Shown in pieces: positions 31,926 through 40,088 of a stretch of DNA of 47,940 nt (position 1 is the stretch's first letter; each line of letters begins with the position of its first letter). The notes under the pieces were generated by a model. The model was given only the letters and a program-made list of their open reading frames with translations, had not been told where the DNA came from and did no database searches. The DNA is from Nitrospiraceae bacterium (lineage in GTDB: Bacteria > Nitrospirota_A > Leptospirillia > Leptospirillales > Leptospirillaceae), in NCBI GenBank assembly GCA_028064945.1, contig JAPTWQ010000081.1:1-47940 (forward strand), read 5' to 3'. Both the position numbers and the translations under genes were made by a program.

Positions 31926-32284
31926 GGAGATCCTCAAGGCAGTGATGTTTCCGGGTGGCTCATTTTAGCCGGGTCAGGGACCCTCGTCCGGACTTCAGCT
32001 TGAGCGGATAGAGTTTTGTGGGTGTTGACACAATTTTTCAAACCATCGATAATGAAAAATCGAGCGGCAAGAAGTGCAGTTCGTTCGGCAAGGGCATTAA
32101 AAACATTTTTTGGAGCGATCCCGAACCGGACACTTCTTGACCTGAATGGCCACCGTTCGCATCTCCTATGGATGGAAGAGATCCTTGGTGTGTGTTTCTT
32201 GCATCAATCGGTGGGCGACGAATTGGTCTGGGCAATTCCGCCTGGTGCCGGAGTTTCCGGTGCGGGGCTTTCAAGGAGTCAGCG
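31926..32284 (+). other. Gap with promoter and long leader before the cytochrome gene
   Basis: 359 bases with no supported gene. After the maltokinase stop is a small hairpin, GGGTC (31971-31975) and GACCC (31979-31983), without a T-run, so a weak terminator at best. A strong promoter follows at 32025-32053. The predicted transcript leader is about 225 bases long, ending in AAGGAG at 32273-32278 before the cytochrome ATG. No known riboswitch pattern was recognised. Confidence 0.5.
32025..32053 (+). promoter_or_regulatory. Sigma-70-type promoter for the cytochrome c gene
   Basis: TTGACA at 32025-32030 (perfect -35), a 17-base spacer and GATAAT at 32048-32053 (one mismatch to TATAAT). It is one of the two best promoter matches in the window. 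Transcription would start near 32060. Confidence 0.75.
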
Positions 32285-32815
32285 ATGGCTTATCGTGAGT
32301 ACAAGTTTGGCACCATGATGATCGGTACCCTTTTTGTGATCGTGTTATCGATCGTTGTTTTGTTCCCGTCCCTCCAGATGGCAAAGATTCCGCCAACTGC
32401 AACAGCTGTCCAGAAGTCCAAGGACTATGGATCTGAAAGCGGATGGACCCTTGAGGATCCGATGATGACCGGAGACAATCGGCCAACGATGATCGGAAAA
32501 GGAAAAGTGGTTTTTATTCGTGAAGGATGCTGGTGGTGTCACACCCTGCTTCCGGAGCAGACACAGGACTGGCAGTATTTTGGAGCTCCTCCGACAGCCG
32601 CTGATTTTGTGGGCGAGAGCCCGACAGTGTTCGGATCTGACCGAAAGGCTCCTGACCTCCTCCATGTGGGAAGCCGTTTGCCCATCAAGGGATGGCATCT
32701 TGTTCACCATGCCAATCCACGGGCCGTTCAGCCGAAATCCATGATGCCGGCGTTCAACTACCTTCGCAAGAAGGATCTTGACGCTTTGGCTGACTACATG
32801 GCAAGTCTCAAGTAA
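32285..32815 (+). CDS. Mono-haem cytochrome c, cbb3-oxidase subunit II (CcoO/FixO) type
   Basis: 176 residues. One N-terminal membrane span (TMMIGTLFVIVLSIVVLFPSL) anchors a periplasmic cytochrome c domain. Haem attachment is CWWCH at 82-86 in REGCWWCHTLLPEQ, corresponding to EGCYVCH in FixO. APDLLHVGSRLPIKGWHLVHHANPRAVQPKSMMPAF matches the GPDL.RVG...W...H..(D/N)PR.V.P.S.MP pattern; M153 or M154 is the likely axial Met. CcoO passes electrons to the CcoN catalytic subunit. No ccoN or ccoP lies nearby, so it acts with subunits encoded elsewhere or in another electron chain. The ATG at 32285 has AAGGAG 7 bases upstream. Promoter and terminators make it a single-gene unit. Confidence 0.88.
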   Translation: MAYREYKFGTMMIGTLFVIVLSIVVLFPSLQMAKIPPTATAVQKSKDYGSESGWTLEDPMMTGDNRPTMIGKGKVVFIREGCWWCHTLLPEQTQDWQYFGAPPTAADFVGESPTVFGSDRKAPDLLHVGSRLPIKGWHLVHHANPRAVQPKSMMPAFNYLRKKDLDALADYMASLK

Positions 32816-32833
32816 ACATTTGATCCTGTCTTT

Positions 32834-32864
32834 CCGTCTCCGGAAATCTTTTGACCGGAGACGG
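32834..32864 (+). terminator. Hairpin, perfect 10-bp stem, after the cytochrome gene
   Basis: CCGTCTCCGG (32834-32843) and CCGGAGACGG (32855-32864) pair fully around an 11-base loop, 19 bases after the stop. The following ATCTTTATC is only partly T-rich, so alone it would be a moderate terminator; a second hairpin follows. Confidence 0.65.
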
Positions 32865-32877
32865 ATCTTTATCTGTG

Positions 32878-32914
32878 CCCCGCTTCTGATCACAAGAGGC
32901 GGGGTTTTCTTTTT
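32878..32914 (+). terminator. Intrinsic terminator
   Basis: CCCCGCTTCT (32878-32887) pairs with AGAGGCGGGG (32895-32904) including one G-T pair, with a 7-base loop, followed directly by TTTTCTTTTT. It is a textbook rho-independent terminator for the cytochrome transcript. Confidence 0.9.
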
Positions 32915-33013
32915 CCAGGGCGAAAGAGGACCATCCGTTCGTGAGAGCTGGGCCTCCATTCAATCCTCAGCTGAGTGGCGGGAGAGTGCATAAATGATTT
33001 CCTGGAGTGCTCG

Positions 33014-34315
33014 ATGACAGGTTCGGTGCTTCCTTCTGTTGCGGCGACTCTTCCGATCGAGTCGATCCTTCTGTTATTGGGACTTTCCTTTTTTTTGGGA
33101 CTTGCTGTTGAGGAAATGGTCTCTCCCTCCATCGAACGACCCGGAGGGATCAGAACGATTCCTCTTCTTTCGCTTTTGGGTCTGACCCTTACGGTCATTG
33201 TTCCGGGCAATACGGTTTTTGTTCTGGCCGGATTTTTCTCCCTGGCACTCTGGCTGTCCCTCCATCATGTTTCCAAAAATTCTCCTGATCCTGACAGCAA
33301 GGGATATTCCCTGATTCATCCGGTGATTGCCCTGATGGCTTACCTTCTGGGGCCGGTGACAATCCTCCTGCCGCATTGGTTTTCCATTTCATTTGTGGTG
33401 TTCATCGTGCTCACTCTCGGGGGGCGAGACCGACTCCACGACCTTGCGAAATCCGTTCCCCAGGAGGAGATTTTTACCGCTGGAAAGTTTTTGATCCTTG
33501 CGGGAATTATCTGGCCGCTGGTTCCGGACCATCTGGTTGTTGCATGGCTTCCTCTGACGCCTTACAAGATTTGGGAGTATGTGATCGTTGTTTCGTCCCT
33601 CTCTTATGCGAGTTATTTGATCCAGCGCTTCTTTTCGGCAAAGGGAGGGCTTCTTGCCGGTTCCGTTTTTGGGGGGCTTGTTTCCTCAACGGCTGCGACG
33701 GTGATGCTTTCGAGAAAGGCAAAAGAGCTCTTGCCCGATCAGAAGGCTTCTGTGTCCGCTGAACTCCACGGTGCCATTGTTCTTGCCAATACCCTGATGT
33801 ATCTGAGAATTCTTCTGGTTGTCGTCTTCCTCTATCCCGCAATGGCAAGGCCGCTCCTTTTGCCTCTTTTGGGAGCTTGCGTCATTGGCTCAGCCATGGC
33901 TCTTTATCTTGTCTACCGGAAGAAAGTCTCCAAAGACGGGGCAGTCGCCCCCGAAAACTTCCCCTCCCACCCTTTGGAGCTCACTACTGCATTGGTATTT
34001 GCCCTGTCTCTTGTGATTGTCACGGTCGTTCTGGGTTGGGTCGGGCGACATTTTGGAACTTCAGGGATCGATTTGATGGCCTTTTTGGTGGGGTTCACGG
34101 ACATCATTCCTTTTGTCCTGGGGCTTGTGCATCAGTCGACTCCCGATCAGGCGGGTATGGTGGCAGGCGCTATCATGATTTCTGCGTCTTCAAACAATCT
34201 GGCCAAGGCTGCTTACGAGATTTCCATTCTTGGCTTGAGGAGATCGATTCCCTCGGTCATTCCGCTCCTTGTGTTGGCAATTCTTGGATTTGTTTATGCA
34301 TACTTAGTCGTTTGA
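33014..34315 (+). CDS. MgtC/DUF4010-type multi-span membrane protein
   Basis: 433 residues, almost entirely hydrophobic with about 12 spans. The first part (LLLLGLSFFLGLAVEEM...RPGGIRTIPLLSLLG) is the MgtC/SapB-like N-terminal domain with the G-x-R-T motif; the second part, with GGLLAGSVFGGLVSSTAATVMLSR and SNNLAKAAYE, matches DUF4010. Function is unknown for the family; links to magnesium or acid adaptation in MgtC do not transfer safely. The ATG at 33014 has GGAG 6 bases upstream; a GTG at 32975 would add 13 residues lacking hydrophobic character. The 3' end overlaps the convergent thiO-like gene by 12 bases. It follows the cytochrome terminators, so it needs its own promoter. Confidence 0.85.
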   Translation: MTGSVLPSVAATLPIESILLLLGLSFFLGLAVEEMVSPSIERPGGIRTIPLLSLLGLTLTVIVPGNTVFVLAGFFSLALWLSLHHVSKNSPDPDSKGYSLIHPVIALMAYLLGPVTILLPHWFSISFVVFIVLTLGGRDRLHDLAKSVPQEEIFTAGKFLILAGIIWPLVPDHLVVAWLPLTPYKIWEYVIVVSSLSYASYLIQRFFSAKGGLLAGSVFGGLVSSTAATVMLSRKAKELLPDQKASVSAELHGAIVLANTLMYLRILLVVVFLYPAMARPLLLPLLGACVIGSAMALYLVYRKKVSKDGAVAPENFPSHPLELTTALVFALSLVIVTVVLGWVGRHFGTSGIDLMAFLVGFTDIIPFVLGLVHQSTPDQAGMVAGAIMISASSNNLAKAAYEISILGLRRSIPSVIPLLVLAILGFVYAYLVV

Positions 34316-35437
34316 CTGAAATCTTTTTGGGCTGAATGGCTCAATCGGGACAGGAAGCGGTTTTCCAGTCAGGAGAGAGGCAATGATGGCTCCCGTGACT
34401 GGTGAGAGAAGAATTCCGTTCCGGTAGTGTCCAGCCGCAACCATGATGTTTGGTGATGAAGGGTGGGGACCAATGATGGGGAGACCATCGGGGGTTTTGG
34501 GCCGAAGTCCGGACCAGGCATGATGAAAGGGTTGCTCCAGCAGATGCGGCGAGACTTTTTTCAGGGGGGAAAGGAACTCGATCATTCCTTTGGGGGTGAC
34601 CTTTGTCTCAAAGCCGTAATCGTCTTCGCTGGCACCGATGACGACCGTGCCGTCAAGTTTGGGGACGAAATACCCTTTGGGTGGATAGAAGACGATGTGC
34701 CGGTATGGGCGCATCGTTGTCCGAACCGCCAGAATCTGGCCGTTGACGGGCGTGACCGGCATGACGGGCGGGGGAAGGGAGATCCCTCCCATAAAGGCTC
34801 CGGGAGTCAGGATCACCTTCTCAGCGAAAATCTGATCTCCCCGTGATGTTGTGACAACCACACCTCTTGATCCATTTTCCCGAACGGAAGTGACCGGTTC
34901 TCCCCGTCTCCATGAAATTTTTCTTTGGGAGATGGATCCCTGTAATGCTCTTAAAAGCCTCGGAGCGTACACATGCGATTCATGGGGGTATCGTATGGCA
35001 GATCGGACCTCTTCCCCGAGGTGGGGTTCAAGTTCCCTCGCGGATTTTCCGGAAAGCCATTCGATGGAGTGGTCGATTGGTTTTTGCCACTGCCACCTTT
35101 TTTTGAGGGCGTCTTCCTCCTCATCCGAAGAGGCTACGGAGAGAATGCCGCTTTTGACAAAGTCGGGGGAGAGTCCTGTTTCCTCGATGAGGGAAGCGAC
35201 AAAATCAGGGTAGAGTGACAGGCTTGCTCTCATGAGATCGAGGAAGGGACCTTCCCGGTCGGTTTCGTTGAACGGTCCGAGGATGCCTGCCGCGGCATTC
35301 GTTGCAAGCCCTCCCGGCTCTGACCTGTCGAGAATCAGGATGTCCGTTTCCATGGCCCTGGAGAGATGCCATGCGATCGAAGTACCAATAATTCCTGCGC
35401 CAACGATCACGGTCTTCACATGGAATTGGCTTGGCAA
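34304..35437 (-). CDS. thiO: FAD-dependent glycine oxidase, ThiO/DadA-like
   Basis: 377 residues of the DAO superfamily. ThiO oxidises glycine to iminoglycine for the thiazole ring of thiamine. The FAD loop is G13-x-G15-x-x-G18 in VIVGAGIIGTSIA, followed by the acidic end of beta-2 (ILDR) and the NAAAGILGP segment; the C-terminus carries HAWSGLRPKTPDGLPIIGP and AAGHYRNGILLSPVTG, both typical of ThiO. No other thi gene is in the window, so related D-amino-acid dehydrogenase roles are possible. The start is TTG at 35437 with AAGGA 6 bases upstream; GTG at 35419 is an alternative. It is divergent from ugd and convergent, with a 12-base overlap, with the DUF4010 gene. Confidence 0.85.
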   Translation of the reverse strand: MPSQFHVKTVIVGAGIIGTSIAWHLSRAMETDILILDRSEPGGLATNAAAGILGPFNETDREGPFLDLMRASLSLYPDFVASLIEETGLSPDFVKSGILSVASSDEEEDALKKRWQWQKPIDHSIEWLSGKSARELEPHLGEEVRSAIRYPHESHVYAPRLLRALQGSISQRKISWRRGEPVTSVRENGSRGVVVTTSRGDQIFAEKVILTPGAFMGGISLPPPVMPVTPVNGQILAVRTTMRPYRHIVFYPPKGYFVPKLDGTVVIGASEDDYGFETKVTPKGMIEFLSPLKKVSPHLLEQPFHHAWSGLRPKTPDGLPIIGPHPSSPNIMVAAGHYRNGILLSPVTGAIIASLLTGKPLPVPIEPFSPKRFQSND

Positions 35438-35507
35438 TGGAGGTCCTTTTGTTGGATGGATGATTTTTCTTTGTCAGTCGGGACCTTCCGGACCTTCAGG
35501 GGCAAGA

Positions 35508-35536
35508 TTGCCTCTCTCATTCAGGGTTGTTATTAT
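35508..35536 (+). promoter_or_regulatory. Probable promoter for the ugd operon
   Basis: TTGCCT at 35508-35513, 17-base spacer, TATTAT at 35531-35536. Transcription would start near 35543, giving a leader of about 60 bases before the ugd ATG. Confidence 0.55.
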
Positions 35537-35604
35537 CCCACAGGAGATTTGGCGGTTCAACGGCGGAGGAGAATGCGTTTCCTTCAGGGAGGATGTTGAT
35601 AAGG

Positions 35605-36942
35605 ATGAACATTTGTGTGGTTGGATCCGGATATGTCGGACTTGTGACGGCGACATGCTTTGCGGAAATGGGTCATTCTGTCATTGGTGTGGATGTGGAT
35701 GCGGCGAAGGTGGACCGTCTCTCGAAAGGGGAGTCTCCGCTCTATGAGCCAGGCCTTTCAGAGTTGCTTCACCGAAATATCAAGGCGGGTCGCCTCTCTT
35801 TTACGACAGATCTTCCTTTGGCTGTTTCCAGATCCCTATTCGTGTTCGTTGCAGTCGGAACTCCCATGGGGGCGGATGGAAGCGCCGACCTGAAGTCGGT
35901 TCTCTCTGTTGCAAGATCTGTGGCACTCACGATGAGTGGGTATAGGGTGGTTGTGATCAAGTCAACCGTGCCGGTGGGAACATGCCGTCTTGTCGCCGAG
36001 GAGATTTCCGGGGTTCTGGATGGACGCAAGCTTGAGGTTCCGGTTCCGTTTGATGTGGTTTCCAATCCCGAGTTCTTGAAGGAAGGCTCCGCTGTCAATG
36101 ATTTCATGCGTCCGGATCGGGTTGTTGTCGGTGTTTCCAACCCGGAGGTCTCGGAGGTCATGCGGGAGCTGTATGCCCCTTTTCTTCGAAACGGACATCC
36201 GGTCATCATGATGGATGTCCTCTCCTCGGAACTGACAAAATACGCATCAAATTCATTTTTGGCCATGAAGATATCCTTTATGAACAAGGTTGCCCAGATT
36301 TGTGACAAGGTTGGTGCAGATGTCATGAGTGTCCGGAAAGGAATGGGGTCCGATCCGAGAATTGGGCTCCCATTCCTGTATGCGGGGGTTGGCTATGGGG
36401 GATCCTGCTTTCCGAAAGATGTTCAGGCTTTTGTCCGGACTGGAGCATCCATTGGTGTTGACATGAGTCTTCTTGAAGAGGTTGAGAAGATCAATGAACA
36501 GCAAAAAAACTGGGCGATCCAAAAAATTGTTGAGTCTTATCCTGACCAGACCGCTTTGAAGGTCGCCATCTGGGGTGGAGCTTTCAAGCCTGAAACGGAC
36601 GATATCCGGGACGCGCCTTCCATTTCAGTCATTTCTGAGCTTCTTGCGCGCAAAGTCCTTGTTTCCCTCTATGACCCGGAGGCCATGTCCGGACTCCGGG
36701 CTGTCTTTCCCTCCGGCGTCGAGTATTGCGAAAACCCTTACGATGTTCTGAAAGATGCGGACATTCTCCTTTTGCTGACGGAGTGGAGAGAGTTTCGCAA
36801 TCCCGACTGGGACCAGGTGAAAAGCCTGATGAAGGGAACCCTTGTGCTTGACGGTCGCAATCAGTATGAGGCTTCTGATCTTGCTGTTCATGGTCTGTCT
36901 TGTGTGGGGGTTGGAAGAGGATGCTTTACAGGACAACCCTGA
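35605..36942 (+). CDS. ugd: UDP-glucose 6-dehydrogenase
   Basis: 445 residues. It oxidises UDP-glucose to UDP-glucuronate with two NAD+. The Rossmann loop is GSGYVG at residues 7-12, with VGTPMGADGSADL, STVPVGT and NPEFLKEGSAVNDFMRPDR following. C268 in GYGGSCFPKD is the catalytic cysteine, and the C-terminal UDP domain begins at GGAFKPETDDIRDAPS. I start at 35605 (MNICVVGSGYVG) as the family does; GGGAGG lies about 13 bases upstream, and ATG 35593 is possible. The end overlaps sfsA by about 22 bases. Two genes on is UDP-glucuronate decarboxylase, which would use its product. The sugar probably goes to a surface polysaccharide. Confidence 0.97.
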   Translation: MNICVVGSGYVGLVTATCFAEMGHSVIGVDVDAAKVDRLSKGESPLYEPGLSELLHRNIKAGRLSFTTDLPLAVSRSLFVFVAVGTPMGADGSADLKSVLSVARSVALTMSGYRVVVIKSTVPVGTCRLVAEEISGVLDGRKLEVPVPFDVVSNPEFLKEGSAVNDFMRPDRVVVGVSNPEVSEVMRELYAPFLRNGHPVIMMDVLSSELTKYASNSFLAMKISFMNKVAQICDKVGADVMSVRKGMGSDPRIGLPFLYAGVGYGGSCFPKDVQAFVRTGASIGVDMSLLEEVEKINEQQKNWAIQKIVESYPDQTALKVAIWGGAFKPETDDIRDAPSISVISELLARKVLVSLYDPEAMSGLRAVFPSGVEYCENPYDVLKDADILLLLTEWREFRNPDWDQVKSLMKGTLVLDGRNQYEASDLAVHGLSCVGVGRGCFTGQP

Positions 36943-37664
36943 CTCCGGCCGTTTTCCTTCGCCGGGAGAAACGGTATTCCGTTCTTTGCCGGCTCTTGTC
37001 CGGAGAGGAGGTCTGGGCCCATTGTGCCAATCCGGGCCGTCTTCTGTCCTGTCTGACCGAACCCGGGACTCCGGTTTATCTCCTTTTCCATGAGCCGGAC
37101 GGAAAAAAAGAGCGTAAAACCTCCTGGAGTCTTGAGCAGTCCGAGCCGATTCCGGGTGTTCGTGTCGGGCTTATGCCCATCAGGGGAAATGCACTCTTTG
37201 AGGAGGCACTCGGGATGGGATTTTTCCCCGGGTTTTCAAATTATCCGGAATTGAGACGGGAGGTCCCCTACGGAGAGGGTTCCCGAGTCGACTTTGTCCT
37301 GTCTGGCCCGGAAGGACAGATCTTTGTCGAGGTCAAGAGTGTCACGTATCGTGATGGAGATGCGGCCCTGTTTCCTGATGCCGTTTCCCAAAGGGCAAGT
37401 CGTCATGCCCTTGAGCTTTCCAGGGTTCGGAGAGAGGGGATACGGTCCGCCATGGTATTCGTCGTCATGCGGTCTGATTGTCGATACGTCATGCCAGCTT
37501 CTGGGATCGATCCTTCCTATGCCAGGGTTTTTGCGTCCGTTTGCAAGGAAGGGGTCGAGGCCCATTCTTTTTCTGTAACAGCCACAGAATCGGGATTGTT
37601 TCCAGGGCGTTCCACGCCGGTTTTTCCAGAGGGGATTCCCGCTGAAACTGAAAGGAGCCAATGA
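36921..37664 (+). CDS. sfsA: SfsA family protein (sugar fermentation stimulation protein homologue)
   Basis: 247 residues. Motifs are AHCANPGRLLSCL near residue 34-46 (AHCPNPG in the family), RVDFVLSG and the nuclease-fold VEVKSVTYRDGDAALFPDAVSQRASRHA. These give a PD-(D/E)xK-like set (Asp of RVDF, E-V-K), and an OB-fold precedes them. SfsA was linked to maltose gene expression in E. coli, but the molecular role is unresolved; nucleic-acid binding or nuclease action is possible. The start is ATG 36921; a TTG at 36900 would add seven residues. It lies wholly in an overlap chain: 22 bases with ugd and four (ATGA) with uxs. Its presence between two nucleotide-sugar genes is not explained by known function. 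Confidence 0.93.
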   Translation: MLYRTTLTPAVFLRREKRYSVLCRLLSGEEVWAHCANPGRLLSCLTEPGTPVYLLFHEPDGKKERKTSWSLEQSEPIPGVRVGLMPIRGNALFEEALGMGFFPGFSNYPELRREVPYGEGSRVDFVLSGPEGQIFVEVKSVTYRDGDAALFPDAVSQRASRHALELSRVRREGIRSAMVFVVMRSDCRYVMPASGIDPSYARVFASVCKEGVEAHSFSVTATESGLFPGRSTPVFPEGIPAETERSQ

Positions 37665-38593
37665 AAGTACTTGTTACGGGAGGTGCCGGATTTATCGGTT
37701 CCCACCTGATTGAATCTCTTGTCTCGATGGGTAACGAGGTGGATGTCCTCGACAACTTTCATACGGGAAGACGGGAAAATGTTGATCTTTCCGGAAAGGT
37801 CAGCAACCTTTACGTCCAGGATGTTTCGGAGCCGCTTTCTCGAGCCCGGAAGTATGATCGGATCTACCACATGGCTTGCCCTGCTTCTCCTGTTCATTAC
37901 CAGTCCGATCCGGTCCATACCTTCAAGACGGCGGTTTTTGGGACCTACCGGATGCTTGAGCTTGCCAGGGAAACCGGTGCCCGCCTTCTGATCGCATCCA
38001 CCTCCGAGGTTTACGGAGACCCTTTGGAGCATCCCCAGACGGAGCAGTACTGGGGCCATGTCAATCCGGTGGGACCGAGGTCCTGTTACGATGAGGGCAA
38101 ACGGGGGGCGGAGACGCTTGCATCCGACTATGCCAGGACGATGGGCGTGGATTTGCGGATTGTCCGTATTTTCAACACCTATGGTCCAAGAATGCTTTTC
38201 GATGACGGCCGGGTCGTCAGCAACTTCATTCATCAGGCCCTTCTGGGTCACCCCCTGACCCTTTACGGAGATGGGCGGCAGACTCGATCCTTTTGTTATG
38301 TTTCGGATCTTGTCAGGGGTATTCTTTCATTGATGGAATCAGATGTGGTGGCACTTCCGGTCAATATGGGAAATCCCACTGAGTTCACGATCCATGATCT
38401 TGCCAGGCTGGTCCTTTCCAAGGTCAAGTCCTCATCAACCATCGTCAACCACCCCATGCCGACAGACGATCCTGCCAGAAGATGTCCGGATATCTCGCGT
38501 GCACAAGATCGTCTCGGGTGGTCTCCGGTGATCGATCTTTCCAGTGGCCTTGATCTTACGATTGAGGAGTTTCGCTCGAGACTTCATCCGTGA
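37661..38593 (+). CDS. uxs: UDP-glucuronate decarboxylase (UDP-xylose synthase)
   Basis: 310 residues, extended SDR. It converts UDP-glucuronate to UDP-xylose with bound NAD+. The nucleotide loop GGAGFIGSH is at residues 7-15. TSEVYGDP leads to the SCYDEGKR motif, with Y143 and K147 of the YxxxK pair and the D-E between them that marks UXS; IFNTYGPRM and YGDGRQTRSFCYVSDLV follow. The ArnA-type decarboxylase, which makes a 4-keto sugar, differs in this region, so UXS is preferred. It overlaps sfsA and the next gene by four bases each. Product UDP-xylose probably supplies a glycosyltransferase encoded elsewhere. Confidence 0.93.
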   Translation: MKVLVTGGAGFIGSHLIESLVSMGNEVDVLDNFHTGRRENVDLSGKVSNLYVQDVSEPLSRARKYDRIYHMACPASPVHYQSDPVHTFKTAVFGTYRMLELARETGARLLIASTSEVYGDPLEHPQTEQYWGHVNPVGPRSCYDEGKRGAETLASDYARTMGVDLRIVRIFNTYGPRMLFDDGRVVSNFIHQALLGHPLTLYGDGRQTRSFCYVSDLVRGILSLMESDVVALPVNMGNPTEFTIHDLARLVLSKVKSSSTIVNHPMPTDDPARRCPDISRAQDRLGWSPVIDLSSGLDLTIEEFRSRLHP

Positions 38594-39564
38594 AAAAGCG
38601 CATTCAGCTTTTTCTGGGGTTTGCTGTCAGTGGAGTGGCTCTCTGGGCCTCTCTTGCCCACGCCAATATGAGGGAGCTTGGTCATGCGTTGTGGCGGGGC
38701 CATTATGGCTGGCTGATCCCGATATTCCTGCTGATGAATGTTTCCTTTTTGCTCAGGGCCTTTTTCTGGAAAACAACATTGTCCGTTCGACATCGTGTTT
38801 CGGTGGGGCATCTGTTTTCCTCGGTCATAGTGGGTGTCATGGCAAACAATATTTTGCCTTTTCGCGCGGGAGAGCTTGTCCGGATCGCCTATACGAGGCA
38901 GGTTGAGGGAATCGGCGCTCCAATCCTTCTGACGACTGTCTTCATGGAGCGGTTCTTTGATGTGACGATGCTGACTTTTGTCATTTTTATCGATCTCTTT
39001 CTTGTCGGGGGTTCCAACCTCAGAACACCGGCAATCATCCTGGCCTGTGTGGTGGGTGGGTTCTTTTTGGGAGGTGCGATCCTGATCCGGAAACATCTGT
39101 CTGTTTTTTCCGTGATCCTGGGATTTTTCGAGAGAGTGCCTGCATTCAGGGACAGGCTCCGAAAAGTGCTGATGACAGCGGTTGACGGGTTTTCAAGCCT
39201 GAGATCGATACGAGAGACCTTCACCCTTTTTCTCCTGAGCTTCGGAATCTGGATGGGAAGTCTTGCTTCCTGTTACTTTTTTCTGAGGATTTTTGATCTC
39301 TCAATGGATCCCGTGCCCATGAGCCTCTCTCTTCTTTTATATACGAGCCTTGCCTTTCTTGTTCCGGCATCTCCCGGAGGAGTTGGCGTTGTCCAGCTGG
39401 CAACGGTTTATGCACTTCGGGGGTATCATGTCGGGGACTCCAGATCATTGGCCCTTTCCGTGGTCTTTCAGATTGTTCCTTTTCTCTTTACAATGGTCGC
39501 CGGGTGGTATTTTATTCACCGCGATCATTTCTCCCTCTTTGGAAAGAGGGAGCGTCCTGCCTGA
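38590..39564 (+). CDS. UPF0104 / lysylphosphatidylglycerol synthase TM-like membrane protein
   Basis: 324 residues with about seven to eight hydrophobic spans. NNILPFRAGELVRIAYTRQ near 88-106 and the ASPGGVGVVQLATVYAL segment near 266 are the signatures of the LPG-synthase membrane (flippase-like) domain; no lysyl-transferase domain is attached. Such stand-alone proteins often occur in lipid or polysaccharide gene clusters, and some are thought to move lipid-linked substrates. The start is GTG at 38590, overlapping the uxs stop (GTGA). It closes the ugd-sfsA-uxs run. Function in glycan export is inference from neighbours only. Confidence 0.85.
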   Translation: MKKRIQLFLGFAVSGVALWASLAHANMRELGHALWRGHYGWLIPIFLLMNVSFLLRAFFWKTTLSVRHRVSVGHLFSSVIVGVMANNILPFRAGELVRIAYTRQVEGIGAPILLTTVFMERFFDVTMLTFVIFIDLFLVGGSNLRTPAIILACVVGGFFLGGAILIRKHLSVFSVILGFFERVPAFRDRLRKVLMTAVDGFSSLRSIRETFTLFLLSFGIWMGSLASCYFFLRIFDLSMDPVPMSLSLLLYTSLAFLVPASPGGVGVVQLATVYALRGYHVGDSRSLALSVVFQIVPFLFTMVAGWYFIHRDHFSLFGKRERPA

Positions 39565-39595
39565 GATCATTTTTCAGGGACAGAAAAAAAGTCAG

Positions 39596-39610
39596 CCCGA
39601 AAGATTCGGG
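39596..39610 (+). repeat. Small hairpin CCCGAA-AGA-TTCGGG
   Basis: Six-base arms around three bases, 31 bases after the flippase-like gene stop and 41 before ndk. No T-run follows, so it may be a weak terminator or an mRNA-end stem. Confidence 0.35.
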
Positions 39611-39651
39611 TTGAATCACAAGCGATTTCAAGACGGAGGTTCCAGATCATC

Positions 39652-40068
39652 ATGCAACAACAAACACTTGCCATCGTCAAGCCGGATGCGTTCCGGAAAC
39701 AGTCCACCGGAGCCATTCTCGCCCGTTATGAAAAAGAAGGTTTCAAAATCAAGGCTGCCCGCGTCAGATGGTTGTCTGTTCGTGAAGCAGAGAGTTTTTA
39801 TGCAGTGCACAGGGAACGTCCATTTTTTTCAAGTCTGACAGCCTTCATGGCATCAGGACCGGTCATGACGCTTGTCCTTGAAGCAGAGAATGCGGTCCTC
39901 CGGCACAGGGACCTTTTGGGTGCCACCGATCCGGCCAAGGCCGCTCCGCAGACCCTTCGGAATCTTTTTGGTGCTTCGATTGAAGAAAATGCTGTTCATG
40001 GCTCCGATTCCGAAGAGAATGCCAGACAGGAAATTGCCTTCTTTTTTTCGGGCGCCGAGATCTTTTAG
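39652..40068 (+). CDS. ndk: Nucleoside diphosphate kinase
   Basis: 138 residues, standard. It transfers phosphate from ATP to other nucleoside diphosphates through a phospho-His. LAIVKPDAF near the start and NAVHGSDS with H116 are the defining motifs. Compared with the usual L-x-x-x-Y-x-x-H-(K/Y)-x-(R/K)-P-F-(F/Y) the window shows FYAVHRERPFF. GGAGG lies 9 bases before the ATG. It sits 87 bases after the flippase-like gene and 20 bases before a flavoprotein-like gene on the same strand. Annotation is secure. Confidence 0.97.
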   Translation: MQQQTLAIVKPDAFRKQSTGAILARYEKEGFKIKAARVRWLSVREAESFYAVHRERPFFSSLTAFMASGPVMTLVLEAENAVLRHRDLLGATDPAKAAPQTLRNLFGASIEENAVHGSDSEENARQEIAFFFSGAEIF

Positions 40069-40088
40069 TTGAATTCCAGGTAGTTGTT

